Assembly (NCBI GenBank): GCA_947499555.1
Contig: CANMOU010000002.1
Span: 383,001-447,000, forward strand
Direction of reading: 5' to 3'
From: an uncultured Roseovarius sp.
GTDB taxonomy: Bacteria; Pseudomonadota; Alphaproteobacteria; Rhodobacterales; Rhodobacteraceae
Length of the DNA: 64,000 nucleotides
Made by a program: the position numbers and the translations under genes. This document shows, piece after piece, positions 53,917 to 63,239 of the stretch (its first letter is position 1; each line of letters starts with the position of its first letter). The notes beneath the pieces were generated by a model that was given only the letters and a program-made list of their open reading frames with translations, ran no database searches and was not told the DNA's origin.

Positions 53917-54831
53917 ATGACGATCTCGATCATCCCCTTCGATGAGGGTGAAGCAAGGCTGGACTGGCTGTCGCTTTGCGATGCGTTCGAAGCCGGACAC
54001 CGCCTGCCCAAGGCCGAGATCGGAGACACGTTTCTTTACCGCGATCCTGACACGCTTCTGAGCCGCGCGGCATGGATTGACGGGATGGGGTTGGCCGTTA
54101 AGTCTGCGACGGTTTTTCCCGGCAATCCCAAGCAGGGAAATCCGATGATCAACGGCTCGGTAAGTGTCTTTTCGGATCAACACGGCGCGCTGGAGGCGGT
54201 CATTGATTTTCACCTCGTCACAAAGTGGAAAACGGCGGGCGACAGTTTGTATGCTGCGCGCAAACTCGCACGACCCGACAGCCGGAAAATCCTGATTGTC
54301 GGGGCTGGCACCGTCGGGCGGTCGCTCTATCAGGCCTATCGCGCTGGATTTCCCAATGCACGCTTTACAGTCTGGAACCGTACGCTAGCGAATGCTGAGG
54401 CGATGCAGGCTGACTGCCCGGGTCTTGAAATCACCAGCGATCTTGAAAAGGCCGTCCGTGACGCCGATATAGTCACATCTGCGACCATGTCGACAGAGCC
54501 TCTGCTTCGGGGAGAGTGGTTTCAGCCGGGCCAGCATATCGACCTTATTGGCGCTTATCGGCCCAACATGCGTGAAGCGGACGACATGGCGCTTATGCGA
54601 TCAAAAGTCTTTGTGGACAGCTTTGCCACGACGGTCGGGCATATCGGTGAAATCAGGATCCCGATCGAGGCGGGAACGATTGGCCGAGATCACCTTGTCG
54701 CGGATTACTACGAACCAGAGAGGTTCCGACGCGAAAGCGCCTCCGACATCACGCTTTTCAAGAATGGCGGCGGCGCGCATCTTGATCTTATGACCAGCCG
54801 GTACATTCTCGATATGTGGCGCAGCGCGTGA
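53917..54831 (+). CDS. Ornithine cyclodeaminase / mu-crystallin family protein
   Basis: A 304-residue NAD(P)-binding protein. ILIVGAGTVGRSLYQAYR (128-145) is the nucleotide loop; VKSATVFPGNP and KNGGGAHLDL are family marks. Members act as cyclodeaminases, ketimine reductases or alanine dehydrogenases; which one is not clear. The stop overlaps the start of the alpha/beta hydrolase by TGATG. Confidence 0.9.
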   Translation: MTISIIPFDEGEARLDWLSLCDAFEAGHRLPKAEIGDTFLYRDPDTLLSRAAWIDGMGLAVKSATVFPGNPKQGNPMINGSVSVFSDQHGALEAVIDFHLVTKWKTAGDSLYAARKLARPDSRKILIVGAGTVGRSLYQAYRAGFPNARFTVWNRTLANAEAMQADCPGLEITSDLEKAVRDADIVTSATMSTEPLLRGEWFQPGQHIDLIGAYRPNMREADDMALMRSKVFVDSFATTVGHIGEIRIPIEAGTIGRDHLVADYYEPERFRRESASDITLFKNGGGAHLDLMTSRYILDMWRSA

Positions 54832-55754
54832 TGATTGTTTGGCTCGCGCTTGGGCTCGCAATTCTGGGCGTTGTTTCTGGGCCCTTCCTGAAGGAATACA
54901 TGCGTCCACGTATGGATGAAAAGACTCGGACCAGAGCACCGGGATTCTTTGCAGATTTGCCAAAGGGAAAGGTTCATTATCAATGGCTCGGCGCCGAAAA
55001 TGGACCAGTTGCTGTCTGCGTACATGGTCTTAGCACGCCTTCGTTTGTCTGGAGTGCCGTGGCGGAACGGCTGGCGCAAATGGGATATCGTGTGCTGGTT
55101 TACGATCTTTATGGTCGCGGGTTTTCGGACCGCCCCAAGGATGCGCAGGACAGTGCCTTCTTCATCTCACAACTTGATGATTTGCTGGCTCATCTTGAGG
55201 TCGAGAGGGACATAACCCTGATAGGGTACTCCATGGGTGGCGCGATTGCAGCGGCCTATGCAGCGGAACGCCCGGAAAGACTGCGGCAGGTTTGTCTCAT
55301 TGCGCCGGCTGGCATCGGGCATGATCTTGGGTCGCTGGCAGAGTTGATCGTGAAATATGACTGGTTTGGGGCTTGGGTCGCTTATGCGGTCTACCCGTCA
55401 AGCATGCGTCAGGGTCTGGAGGCAGACCGCAACATAGTTTCCGCTATTCCCAATATCTACGACCTGCAAAAAGAAGAGACCTACCGGCGCGGATTTGCAC
55501 CCGCCATGTTGTCATCTCTGCGCGGTATCCTTGATGAAGACCTGGAACCTGCGCATCGCGCGATTGCAGCGGCGGACGTGCCGGTGCTTGCAATATGGGG
55601 ACGCGATGATGACGTCATCCCAATCTCAGGTGTTGGTAAGCTTGCCGAATGGAACCGGGATGCGAAGCAGGAGGTTATCGAAGATGCGGACCATACGCTG
55701 ACGTATACAAGAGTTGATGATGTTGCGAAAGCGCTTGCGCGGTTAAAGCTTTGA
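54831..55754 (+). CDS. Alpha/beta hydrolase with N-terminal membrane anchor
   Basis: A 307-residue hydrolase with an N-terminal hydrophobic stretch (IVWLALGLAILGVVSGPFL) that probably anchors it in the membrane, followed by the alpha/beta fold: VHGLSTPSFVW oxyanion loop, Ser134 in GYSMGGAIA, Asp in WGRDDDVIP and His in DADHTLTY. The substrate is unknown. The start is at 54831, coupled to the OCD gene. Confidence 0.9.
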   Translation: MIVWLALGLAILGVVSGPFLKEYMRPRMDEKTRTRAPGFFADLPKGKVHYQWLGAENGPVAVCVHGLSTPSFVWSAVAERLAQMGYRVLVYDLYGRGFSDRPKDAQDSAFFISQLDDLLAHLEVERDITLIGYSMGGAIAAAYAAERPERLRQVCLIAPAGIGHDLGSLAELIVKYDWFGAWVAYAVYPSSMRQGLEADRNIVSAIPNIYDLQKEETYRRGFAPAMLSSLRGILDEDLEPAHRAIAAADVPVLAIWGRDDDVIPISGVGKLAEWNRDAKQEVIEDADHTLTYTRVDDVAKALARLKL

Positions 55755-55758
55755 CCCG

Positions 55759-57000
55759 TTAGGCCGCTTGCGCGGCTGGCAGGGAACGTTCCTTGATTGG
55801 CAGATGGACGATAGCCGAAAACGCCCCGACGCCAACGCCGATCCACCAAACCAGGTTATAGTCGCCAAACGCATCATACATCCGTCCGCCAAGCCAGATG
55901 CCAAGGAAACTGCCAAGCTGATGACTGAAGAAGACAATGCCATAAAGTGTGCCCATATAGCGAAGCCCATAGATATGCGCAATCAATCCGCTGGTCAGAG
56001 GCACCGTTGCCAGCCATAGAGCACCCATTCCGATGGCGAACAAGATCACTGTTGTCGGCGTCATGGGCAAAAGTATGAAGACCGCTGCGATAAGCGTACG
56101 ACCGGCGTAAATGGCCGCAAGCAGGTACTTTTTGGAGTATGTCTTGCCCAGCCACCCGGCAATGAGCGTGCCACCGATATTGGCCATGCCGATGATGGCG
56201 ATGGCAATGGCCCCAAGTGCCGAGGTCGTTGTGATGCCCATTCCATGCACAAGCCCACCGGGTTCAATCGGGCCGCACACTTCGGTCACGAAGGCGGGGA
56301 AATGCGCCGTGATAAATCCAAGCTGATACCCGCAGGAGAAAAAGCCGACAAAGATCAGCGTATAGCTTGGGTCACGAAAGGCCCTGCCCAACATCTGGCC
56401 CAAGGATTCTTCGATCTCTTGCCGCGTCGCCGTATCGGGTGCGCGCAGCATGGGCAAAAGCAACAGAACCGAGAGAATTGCAACGGCGAAGATCACGAAA
56501 ACACTTTGCCACGACATGATGCCTAGAAGCACTTCAGCGATGGGTGGGCCAAAGACCTGCCCTGCGGATCCTGCGGCAGCCGCGATCGCAAGGCTCATGG
56601 ATCGGTTTTCGTCACTGCTGGCACGCCCGACAATGGCAAGAATAACGCCGTAGCCCGTGCCCGCGATGCCAAAGCCCACCAGAACCTCGTAGAGCTGATG
56701 CGCCTCAGGCGTCATGGCAAAAGAGGACAGCACCAGCCCCGCGGAATAAAGAATAGCCCCGAATATGATCGCTTTCCGATCACCAATCCTTTCGGCAATC
56801 GCCCCGAAGATCGGCTGGCCGATGCCCCAGGCAAGATTTTGAATTGCTATCGCAAGGCTGAACTCTGCCCGGAGCCATCCAAATTCCTCGGCAATTGGGA
56901 TCTGGAACAAGCCAAATGTCGAACGAATAGCAAATGACACCAGAAGAATGAGTCCTCCGGCAATCAAGACTGGCGTGAAGAGCGGCGTGGATTTCTGCAT
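55759..57000 (-). CDS. Major facilitator superfamily transporter
   Basis: A 413-residue carrier of twelve helices from the ATG at 57000. The GDRKAIIFGAILYSAGLVLSS loop and AGSAGQVFGPPIAEVLLG suit the oxalate:formate antiporter/monocarboxylate branch. The frame is open upstream to 57069 but the extension has no membrane helix. Substrate unknown. Convergent with the hydrolase, 4 bp apart, and divergent from zapE. Confidence 0.92.
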   Translation of the reverse strand: MQKSTPLFTPVLIAGGLILLVSFAIRSTFGLFQIPIAEEFGWLRAEFSLAIAIQNLAWGIGQPIFGAIAERIGDRKAIIFGAILYSAGLVLSSFAMTPEAHQLYEVLVGFGIAGTGYGVILAIVGRASSDENRSMSLAIAAAAGSAGQVFGPPIAEVLLGIMSWQSVFVIFAVAILSVLLLLPMLRAPDTATRQEIEESLGQMLGRAFRDPSYTLIFVGFFSCGYQLGFITAHFPAFVTEVCGPIEPGGLVHGMGITTTSALGAIAIAIIGMANIGGTLIAGWLGKTYSKKYLLAAIYAGRTLIAAVFILLPMTPTTVILFAIGMGALWLATVPLTSGLIAHIYGLRYMGTLYGIVFFSHQLGSFLGIWLGGRMYDAFGDYNLVWWIGVGVGAFSAIVHLPIKERSLPAAQAA

Positions 57001-57131
57001 GACTTGCCTCTGGCAACGCAGTCTGTCGGCGTGGCATGCCCGCGTCAATTCAGCTTTTGTGTCGGGCACAATTCTATTCGGTGATCTTGTTCACGCTTTT
57101 CTCCGGCTGTGGGCTTCGTTATCCAATCCTT

Positions 57132-58187
57132 ATGGAAACGCTGATCGAGCGATATGAGCGTCTGGTGAACGACGGGGAATTGACCCGCGACGACGCGCAG
57201 GAGTGCGTTCTGCCCTTGTTTGAACGGGTCCGCTCGGAGTTGTCCGAACCCGTCAAGAAGGGTTGGTTTCGCAAAAACGCCGAAGCGCCGATGGGTCTTT
57301 ATCTCTGGGGTGGCGTCGGGCGCGGCAAATCCATGTTGATGGACATGTTCGTCGAAACGCTCGATGTGCCGAACCGTCGCGTACATTTCCACGCATTCAT
57401 GCAAGAGGTCCATGCGGGACTCCACAAGGCACGAGAATCCGGAGCAAAGGATGCGCTGGTGCCCGTGGCGAAATCGGTGTCTGACAATCTGCGATGTTTG
57501 GCGTTTGACGAAATGCAGATTACCGACATCACCGATGCGATGATCGTCGGGCGGCTGTTCGAGGCGTTGTTTGACGCCGGTGTGGCGGTTGTGACCACCT
57601 CCAATCGGGTCCCCGATGATCTTTACAAGGATGGTTTGAACCGGCAGCTTTTCTTGCCGTTCATAGATCTTTTGAAAGAGCACATGATCGTGCATGAAAT
57701 GGTCAGCCCAACGGATTACCGACAAGGGCGGCTGGCAGGAAGCCCGAGCTATTTTACCCCGCTTAACCCAGAGTCGCGCGCGGCGATCCGAGACATCTGG
57801 CAAGACCTCACGCAGGGCAAGGCCGAGCCGCTGACACTTGTGGTGAACAAGCGAGAGGTCGAGATACCGGGGTTTCACAACGGCGTGGCGCGCGCGTCTT
57901 TCTACGATCTTTGCGGACGCGCCCTTGGTGCGGCAGATTACCTTGCGCTGGCCCATGCCGCTCGTGTGCTCGTTATTGATGACATCCCGCTCTTGAGCCG
58001 GTCCAACTATAACGAGGCCAAGCGTTTTGTGACCCTGGTCGACGCGCTTTATGAGGCTCGTGTGAGACTGATCTGCTCTGCCGCTGCTGTGCCTGAGTTT
58101 CTCTACGTCGAAGGCGAAGGCACATTCGAATTCGAACGCACCGCAAGCCGGTTGCGCGAAATGCAATCCGAAGGATGGGGCGCGTGA
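57132..58187 (+). CDS. zapE: Cell division protein ZapE (AFG1-like ATPase)
   Basis: A 351-residue P-loop ATPase of the AFG1/ZapE family, associated with FtsZ ring disassembly in E. coli and with mitochondrial AFG1 quality control. Walker A GGVGRGKSMLMD (60-71), Walker B LAFDEMQITD and a sensor-type TTSNRVPDDLYKDGLNR follow in order. The start METLIERYERL at 57132 was chosen as typical; the frame is open upstream to 57036. Its 3' end overlaps the GMC gene. Confidence 0.95.
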   Translation: METLIERYERLVNDGELTRDDAQECVLPLFERVRSELSEPVKKGWFRKNAEAPMGLYLWGGVGRGKSMLMDMFVETLDVPNRRVHFHAFMQEVHAGLHKARESGAKDALVPVAKSVSDNLRCLAFDEMQITDITDAMIVGRLFEALFDAGVAVVTTSNRVPDDLYKDGLNRQLFLPFIDLLKEHMIVHEMVSPTDYRQGRLAGSPSYFTPLNPESRAAIRDIWQDLTQGKAEPLTLVVNKREVEIPGFHNGVARASFYDLCGRALGAADYLALAHAARVLVIDDIPLLSRSNYNEAKRFVTLVDALYEARVRLICSAAAVPEFLYVEGEGTFEFERTASRLREMQSEGWGA

Positions 58188-59830
58188 GCCGCCTGGCCCA
58201 CGAATATGACTATGTGATTATTGGTGCGGGTTCCGCGGGCTGTACACTTGCCAACAAGCTGGGGCAGGACCTGTCCAAATCGATCCTGGTGATTGAAGCC
58301 GGACCAATGGATCGGGATCTTATGATTCACATACCAGCCGGGGTCTACCGGGCCTGGCGCGATCCGAAGATCAACTGGAACGACCACACCGCGCCAGAGC
58401 CAGATTGTGATGAGCGCGAGATTTTCATGCCTCGCGGCAAGGTCGTTGGCGGGTCTTCCTCTATCAATTCAATGGTCTATATGCGGGGTCATCCGCTCGA
58501 CTACGACAGCTGGGCGGATGAGATTGGGCTAAGCGAATGGCGGTTTGAGAACTGCCTGCCCTACTTCCGCGCCAGTGAAAGCTATGCCGAAGGAGGGAAC
58601 ATCTATCGCGGCGACAGAGGCCCGCTTGGCACATGTCGCGGCAGTTACGAGAACCCGCTTTACGATGCTTTCATCCAAGCAGGGGCAGAGGCCGGACAAG
58701 GGTCTTCGGATGATCTGAATGGGTACAATCCCGAAGGAGTCGCCCGGCTAGATGCGACGAAACGTTTCGGGAGACGATGCAGTGCGGCGGTTGCACATCT
58801 GCGGCCGGCCCTCAAACGCGGAAATGTGACGTTGCTGACCGGGGCGATGGCGCAACGGATCTTGCTAAGCGGAAATCGCGCGGCGGGCGTGATCCTTCGG
58901 CATCGAGGTGATGAATTTACCGTCATGGCGGGCACCGAAGCCATCCTGTCCGGCGGCGCGCTTAATTCTCCGCAGCTGCTGATGTTTTCCGGGATTGGCC
59001 CTGCCGATGACTTGGAGGCGAATGGCATCGACGTGGTCTGCGATCTGCCGGGTGTCGGTGCAAATCTCCAGGACCATGCCAGCATCATTCTGCAGTATGA
59101 GTGCCTGAAATCCTTTCCAATCCACAGGGTGGATCGCCCCTGGAACAAGTTACGCGCCGGGGCCTATTGGGTGTTTGCGCGTGATGGCGTTGCTGCGTCA
59201 AACATCTGGGAGGCCGGTGGACTAATCCGGGGAAATGACGATGTGCCCTATCCGAACCTTCAGTACCATTTCGGCCCAGTGGGATTTGAATATACAGGCA
59301 ACAAGATCACTTTGATGCAGGCCTTTGCTTGCCATGTTGACCAGTTGCGGCCGCGCAGCATTGGGCGGCTCAGTCTAAAGAGCGCAAATCCCGACGACCG
59401 TCCGCATTTGGCTTTTCAGTATCTTTCTGACCCAAAAGACCTGCGTGAACTGGTGGAAGGCGTGCACAAGGCGCGAGACCTGTTTTCCCAGAATGCGTTT
59501 GACGGGCTCAGAGGCCGTGAACTGAATCCCGGACCGGGGGTGCGTTCAGACACCGAGATCGCCGCCTGGGTGCGCGCCAATGTGACAACGGATTTTCACC
59601 CTTGTGGCACCTGCCGGATGGGCCATGACGCAAAGGCGGTGGTCGATGATCGGTTCCGAGTGCACGGGATAGAGGGCTTACGCGTGGTCGACGCATCTGT
59701 CATGCCAAAGATCATCAGCGCCAACCTGAATGTGCCAACACAGATGATCGCGGCACGCGCGGCGGATTTCATTTCGGGGACGCCGCAGTTGGCAGCTGTC
59801 AATGCAGCTTTCGCCTTTCAGAGCCTTTGA
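58184..59830 (+). CDS. GMC-family oxidoreductase, choline-dehydrogenase-like
   Basis: FAD-dependent alcohol dehydrogenase of 548 residues. GAGSAGCTLANKL near residue 15 is the FAD loop, MPRGKVVGGSSSINSMVYMRG the GMC signature 1, and FHPCGTCRMGHD the active-site His motif near the C-terminus. The GTG at 58184 is favoured over the ATG at 58175: GAAGGA lies 8 bases before the GTG, and the GTG overlaps the zapE stop (GTGA). Choline is a candidate substrate; a GbdR-like regulator and soxBDA downstream suggest a choline to glycine-betaine route, but this is inferred from context. Confidence 0.9.
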   Translation: MSRLAHEYDYVIIGAGSAGCTLANKLGQDLSKSILVIEAGPMDRDLMIHIPAGVYRAWRDPKINWNDHTAPEPDCDEREIFMPRGKVVGGSSSINSMVYMRGHPLDYDSWADEIGLSEWRFENCLPYFRASESYAEGGNIYRGDRGPLGTCRGSYENPLYDAFIQAGAEAGQGSSDDLNGYNPEGVARLDATKRFGRRCSAAVAHLRPALKRGNVTLLTGAMAQRILLSGNRAAGVILRHRGDEFTVMAGTEAILSGGALNSPQLLMFSGIGPADDLEANGIDVVCDLPGVGANLQDHASIILQYECLKSFPIHRVDRPWNKLRAGAYWVFARDGVAASNIWEAGGLIRGNDDVPYPNLQYHFGPVGFEYTGNKITLMQAFACHVDQLRPRSIGRLSLKSANPDDRPHLAFQYLSDPKDLRELVEGVHKARDLFSQNAFDGLRGRELNPGPGVRSDTEIAAWVRANVTTDFHPCGTCRMGHDAKAVVDDRFRVHGIEGLRVVDASVMPKIISANLNVPTQMIAARAADFISGTPQLAAVNAAFAFQSL

Positions 59831-60550
59831 TCAGGTCCGCGCAGTGGCTTGCAGCCAGTTGATGTAAAGCCTTTCTGCCATGGCGTTGAATGTCTCCATT
59901 CGCGCGGCACAGGCGGCGTCCAGTTCCTGAACCTTGCCCTTGCCAATCGCCTTGTCGAGTGCGCCGGCATATTCGGGAATGTTGTTCCAGTTATGCACGG
60001 TGTCCGCTTCGATCTCGACATGGAATTGCGTGGAAAAGGCACGCGTACCCCATTTCATGGCTTGCACCGCACATGCCGGCGACGTGGCCAGAACCTGCGT
60101 CCCCAGTGGAATGGCCGTGACCTCAGCCGAGTGCCATTGCAAACACTCGAAAACCTCGGGAATACCGTCAAACAGAACACCGCTTGCCCCAGCTTCCGTC
60201 AGCTGCACTTCCATCACGCCGATCTCTGGTATCTTGGCAGGCTCAACCTTGCCACCCAGCGCCTCGGCCAAAAGCTGATGCCCCAGGCAAAGACCCAGAT
60301 AGGGCAATCCGCGAACTTCGACGGCATCCCTGATGAAAGCCTTCTCGTCTTTCAGCCAGGGATGCACGTCCTCTTGCCAGGTATCCATCGGGCCACCCAT
60401 GACCCAAAGCGCATCATAGCCGTTAATGGAGGGTAGCGGCTCTCCCTCATCAAGCTCAACAGCATCCCAAGTATGGCCATCCTCTTTCAGGAAATCCCTG
60501 AAGACGCCGGGATGTTCGACGCGCTCATGCTGCAAGACGAGGATGTGCAT
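59831..60550 (-). CDS. Class I glutamine amidotransferase-like protein
   Basis: A 239-residue stand-alone GATase1 domain with Cys88 in LGLCLGHQLLAEAL and a His in TQFHVEIEADT (near residue 178). ILVLQHERVEHPGVF opens it. Such enzymes hydrolyse glutamine or gamma-glutamyl amides; the partner or substrate is not known. Its stop and that of the GMC gene make a TGATCA palindrome (59828-59833). Confidence 0.9.
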   Translation of the reverse strand: MHILVLQHERVEHPGVFRDFLKEDGHTWDAVELDEGEPLPSINGYDALWVMGGPMDTWQEDVHPWLKDEKAFIRDAVEVRGLPYLGLCLGHQLLAEALGGKVEPAKIPEIGVMEVQLTEAGASGVLFDGIPEVFECLQWHSAEVTAIPLGTQVLATSPACAVQAMKWGTRAFSTQFHVEIEADTVHNWNNIPEYAGALDKAIGKGKVQELDAACAARMETFNAMAERLYINWLQATART

Positions 60551-60644
60551 GTTGGAGCTCCTTTCGTTCTGAACTGCACCCTAATGGCTGCAATCGGCAT
60601 GGCAAGGCATCTGGCGCAAATCCACATGGGCTGACGGGAACGCC

Positions 60645-61604
60645 TTATCGGTACGACGAAGGAGGTTGGCCAAACTGCGCGGCAAAGACTCGGGAGAAAT
60701 GAGCTGAACTGGCAAAACCGGTGGCCAAGGCAATCTCGGTCAGGCTGAGCGGCGAGTTGCGCAAAAGGCTTTGCGCCTTTTCCAGGCGCAGCTCGCGATA
60801 GTAGCGCATTGCAGAGCGGCCAAGTCTGGATTGGAACAGGCGGTTGAGTTGCCTCGATGATAGCCCCGCCGTCTTGGCCAGTGCATCAAGAGATATGGGT
60901 TCGGCGACATGTGCTTCCATTGCTTCAACGGCATCCAGGATCGCCGGAACAGTTGTGCCGACACGTTCGACCAAACCGGCGCGTTGCGGACCTGCCGAAG
61001 GCCGTATTTCTGTGTGCATGAACCAGTCGCTGACGATCCTTGCGAACGGGACACCGTGGTGTTGGGCGATAAGAGCGTGCATCAGATCCATCGGTGCCGT
61101 TCCTCCGGCGCAGGTCACACGATCGCGATCAATCACATAAAGAGAGCGCTCCAGCAGAAGATGTGGCGAGATCTCGGCAAGCGCTGTGGCATGTTCCCAG
61201 TGCACGGTCATCCGCCGCCCGGCCATAAGACCGGCGCGCGCAAGAATGATGGGGCCACCAGAGACGCCACCCAGGGTAACGCCCTCGCGGGCCAGTCGCG
61301 AAAGCCATCGCATGACCGGTCTGTCGTTGTATCTGGTGGGATCGCCGCCAGCGATTACGAACAGGTAGTCGAGGGGCTGCGCATCCCCAATCATAGCTTC
61401 GGGCATGACCACACCCGCGCCGGAGCTTGGAACCGGGCCGCTGTCCGTGGAAAAGGTAGTCATGTGGTAGAGATCTTGCCGTGCAAGAAGATTGGCCGCG
61501 CGCATCGGTTCGGTCAGGGTGGCAAAGGACATCATTGCAAAGCCCGGCGTAGGTAAAATGCCAATGCGCCGAACCGTCGCCGATTGTGAACCAATTATGT
61601 CCAT
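60645..61604 (-). CDS. GlxA-type AraC regulator, GbdR-like
   Basis: A 319-residue regulator: a DJ-1/GATase1-like domain (about residues 12-180, LFVIAGGDPTRYN and GGVSGGPIILARAGLMAGRRMTVHWEH, with no canonical active Cys) and a C-terminal AraC helix-turn-helix pair (AKTAGLSSRQLNRLFQSRLG and TEIALATGFASSAHFSRVF). The layout is that of GbdR and SouR, which in Pseudomonas induce glycine betaine or sarcosine genes. It is divergent from soxB. An upstream GTG at 61613 is possible. Confidence 0.85.
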   Translation of the reverse strand: MDIIGSQSATVRRIGILPTPGFAMMSFATLTEPMRAANLLARQDLYHMTTFSTDSGPVPSSGAGVVMPEAMIGDAQPLDYLFVIAGGDPTRYNDRPVMRWLSRLAREGVTLGGVSGGPIILARAGLMAGRRMTVHWEHATALAEISPHLLLERSLYVIDRDRVTCAGGTAPMDLMHALIAQHHGVPFARIVSDWFMHTEIRPSAGPQRAGLVERVGTTVPAILDAVEAMEAHVAEPISLDALAKTAGLSSRQLNRLFQSRLGRSAMRYYRELRLEKAQSLLRNSPLSLTEIALATGFASSAHFSRVFAAQFGQPPSSYR

Positions 61605-61688
61605 AAGTGACACGTATATGTCTTTTTTGGAAAAGTCGAGATCGCTGGTCTAAGCCACTCTGAGCTAAACAATCCTGGGATTCGCCAT

Positions 61689-62939
61689 ATGCGCTACAGT
61701 GGGTTCAAGGTCTTCTGGGAGGGCCTTCGCGGAAATAAGGGCTGGACGCGCGCCTGGCGCGAGCCGGACCCGAAACCCGAGTACGACATCATAATCATTG
61801 GCGGCGGGGGTCACGGGCTTTCGACGGCCTACTATCTCAGCAAGGTGTTCGGCATCACAAACGTCGCGGTGCTGGAAAAAGGCTGGCTTGGATCAGGCAA
61901 TATTGGTCGAAACACAACGATCATTCGCTCGAACTACCTTCTGCCCGGCAACGAGCCCTTCTACGAATTCAGCATGAAGCTGTGGGAGAACCTTGAGCAG
62001 GACACGAACTACAATTCGATGGTCTCGCAACGTTCGATCCTGAATCTCTTTCATACCGATGGGCAACGTGACGCCTATGTGCGGCGTGGCAATGCCATGT
62101 TCCTTGCAGGAGCAGACGCCGAACTGGTGGACGCCCAACAATTGCGGGAGGAACTTCCGTTTCTGGATTACAATAATGCGCGCTTTCCGATCAAAGGCGG
62201 ACTTTTCCAGCGGCGTGGCGGTACTGCGCGGCATGACGCCGTCGCCTGGGGCTATGCACGTGGAGCCGACAGTCGGGGCGTTGACATCATCCAGAATTGC
62301 GAAGTGACCGGTATCGACATTGAAAACGGCCGTTGTGTTGGCGTCCAGACCTCGCGCGGCGCGATCCGTGCCAGGAAAGTTGCCATGTGCGTGGCTGGAT
62401 CTTCAAGCCGCGTTGCTGCCATGGCAGGGATGCGCCTGCCTATCGAGAGCCATGTCTTGCAGGCTTTTGTCTCGGAAGGGTTAAAACCGGTCCTGCCTGG
62501 CGTCGTAACCTTTGGTGCCGGTCATTTCTATGTCAGCCAATCAGACAAGGGCGGGCTTGTCTTTGGCGGCGATATCGACGGCTACAACACATATGCGCAA
62601 CGCGGCAACCTGCCTGTGGTCGAGGACGTCTGCGAAGGTGGCATGGCGATCATGCCGATGATCGGTCGGGCGCGTCTTTTGCGGATGTGGGGCGGGGTCA
62701 TGGACATGTCGATGGACGGCTCACCCTTCATCGACAAAACCCATATTGGCGGGCTCTATTTCAATGGAGGCTGGTGCTACGGCGGTTTCAAGGCGACACC
62801 GGCGTCGGGCTACTGCTACGCCCACCTGCTGGCCCGGGATGAACCGCACCCTGTGGCCACGCAAATGCGCCTTGATCGCTTCATGACCGGCAATCTGATC
62901 GACGAAAAAGGTTCGGGCAACCAGCCCAACCTACATTGA
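61689..62939 (+). CDS. soxB: Sarcosine oxidase beta subunit
   Basis: FAD/FMN-binding catalytic subunit of heterotetrameric sarcosine oxidase, which makes glycine and formaldehyde (methylene-folate). The 416 residues have FAD loop IIGGGGHGLSTAYYLSK (37-53), LEKGWLGSGNIGRNTTIIRSNYL, and GGTARHDAVAWGYARGAD with the covalent-FMN His. The C-terminal FNGGWCYGGFKATPASG differs slightly from the usual GWGTGGFKATP. It is 12 bp before soxD. Confidence 0.92.
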   Translation: MRYSGFKVFWEGLRGNKGWTRAWREPDPKPEYDIIIIGGGGHGLSTAYYLSKVFGITNVAVLEKGWLGSGNIGRNTTIIRSNYLLPGNEPFYEFSMKLWENLEQDTNYNSMVSQRSILNLFHTDGQRDAYVRRGNAMFLAGADAELVDAQQLREELPFLDYNNARFPIKGGLFQRRGGTARHDAVAWGYARGADSRGVDIIQNCEVTGIDIENGRCVGVQTSRGAIRARKVAMCVAGSSSRVAAMAGMRLPIESHVLQAFVSEGLKPVLPGVVTFGAGHFYVSQSDKGGLVFGGDIDGYNTYAQRGNLPVVEDVCEGGMAIMPMIGRARLLRMWGGVMDMSMDGSPFIDKTHIGGLYFNGGWCYGGFKATPASGYCYAHLLARDEPHPVATQMRLDRFMTGNLIDEKGSGNQPNLH

Positions 62940-62951
62940 GGAGGGAGAGAA

Positions 62952-63239
62952 ATGATTATCAATCACCCTCTGCTGGGACCACGCGACGCCGCCGAGTTCG
63001 TCTATCTTGGCGACGCGTCACTGATCGACCGGCCTGACTGGCAGGCCGACGATGCAATGGAGCAATTCCACGCCTATGGCTATCTGCGCGAAAATCCAGC
63101 GGGTGAGCACAAGGAACTTTGGTATCACGAGCAGGGGGACCGGTCCTGGCTTGTTGTGACCCGGAACACGCTGACGCATGAGATCACTGCGGTTGAATTG
63201 GCCCGCGACGTGGCGCGCGCACGGGGGCGGGACAAATGA
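62952..63239 (+). CDS. soxD: Sarcosine oxidase delta subunit, cysteine-free variant
   Basis: A 95-residue subunit (family about 95-100). EFVYLGDASL, YLRENPAGEHKELWYHEQGDRSW and TRNTLTHEI align with SoxD, but the CPxCG zinc motif at the N-terminus is HPLLG and the later GCxxW Cys is Asp; there is no Cys at all, so the structural zinc site of SoxD is lost. It may be a paralogue with another role. The stop overlaps soxA (ATGA), and GGAGGGAG precedes its ATG. Confidence 0.88.
   Translation: MIINHPLLGPRDAAEFVYLGDASLIDRPDWQADDAMEQFHAYGYLRENPAGEHKELWYHEQGDRSWLVVTRNTLTHEITAVELARDVARARGRDK

Noticed and set aside
57045-58166. 373-codon minus-strand frame inside zapE
   Set aside because: Shadow of zapE, which has Walker motifs in the sense frame.
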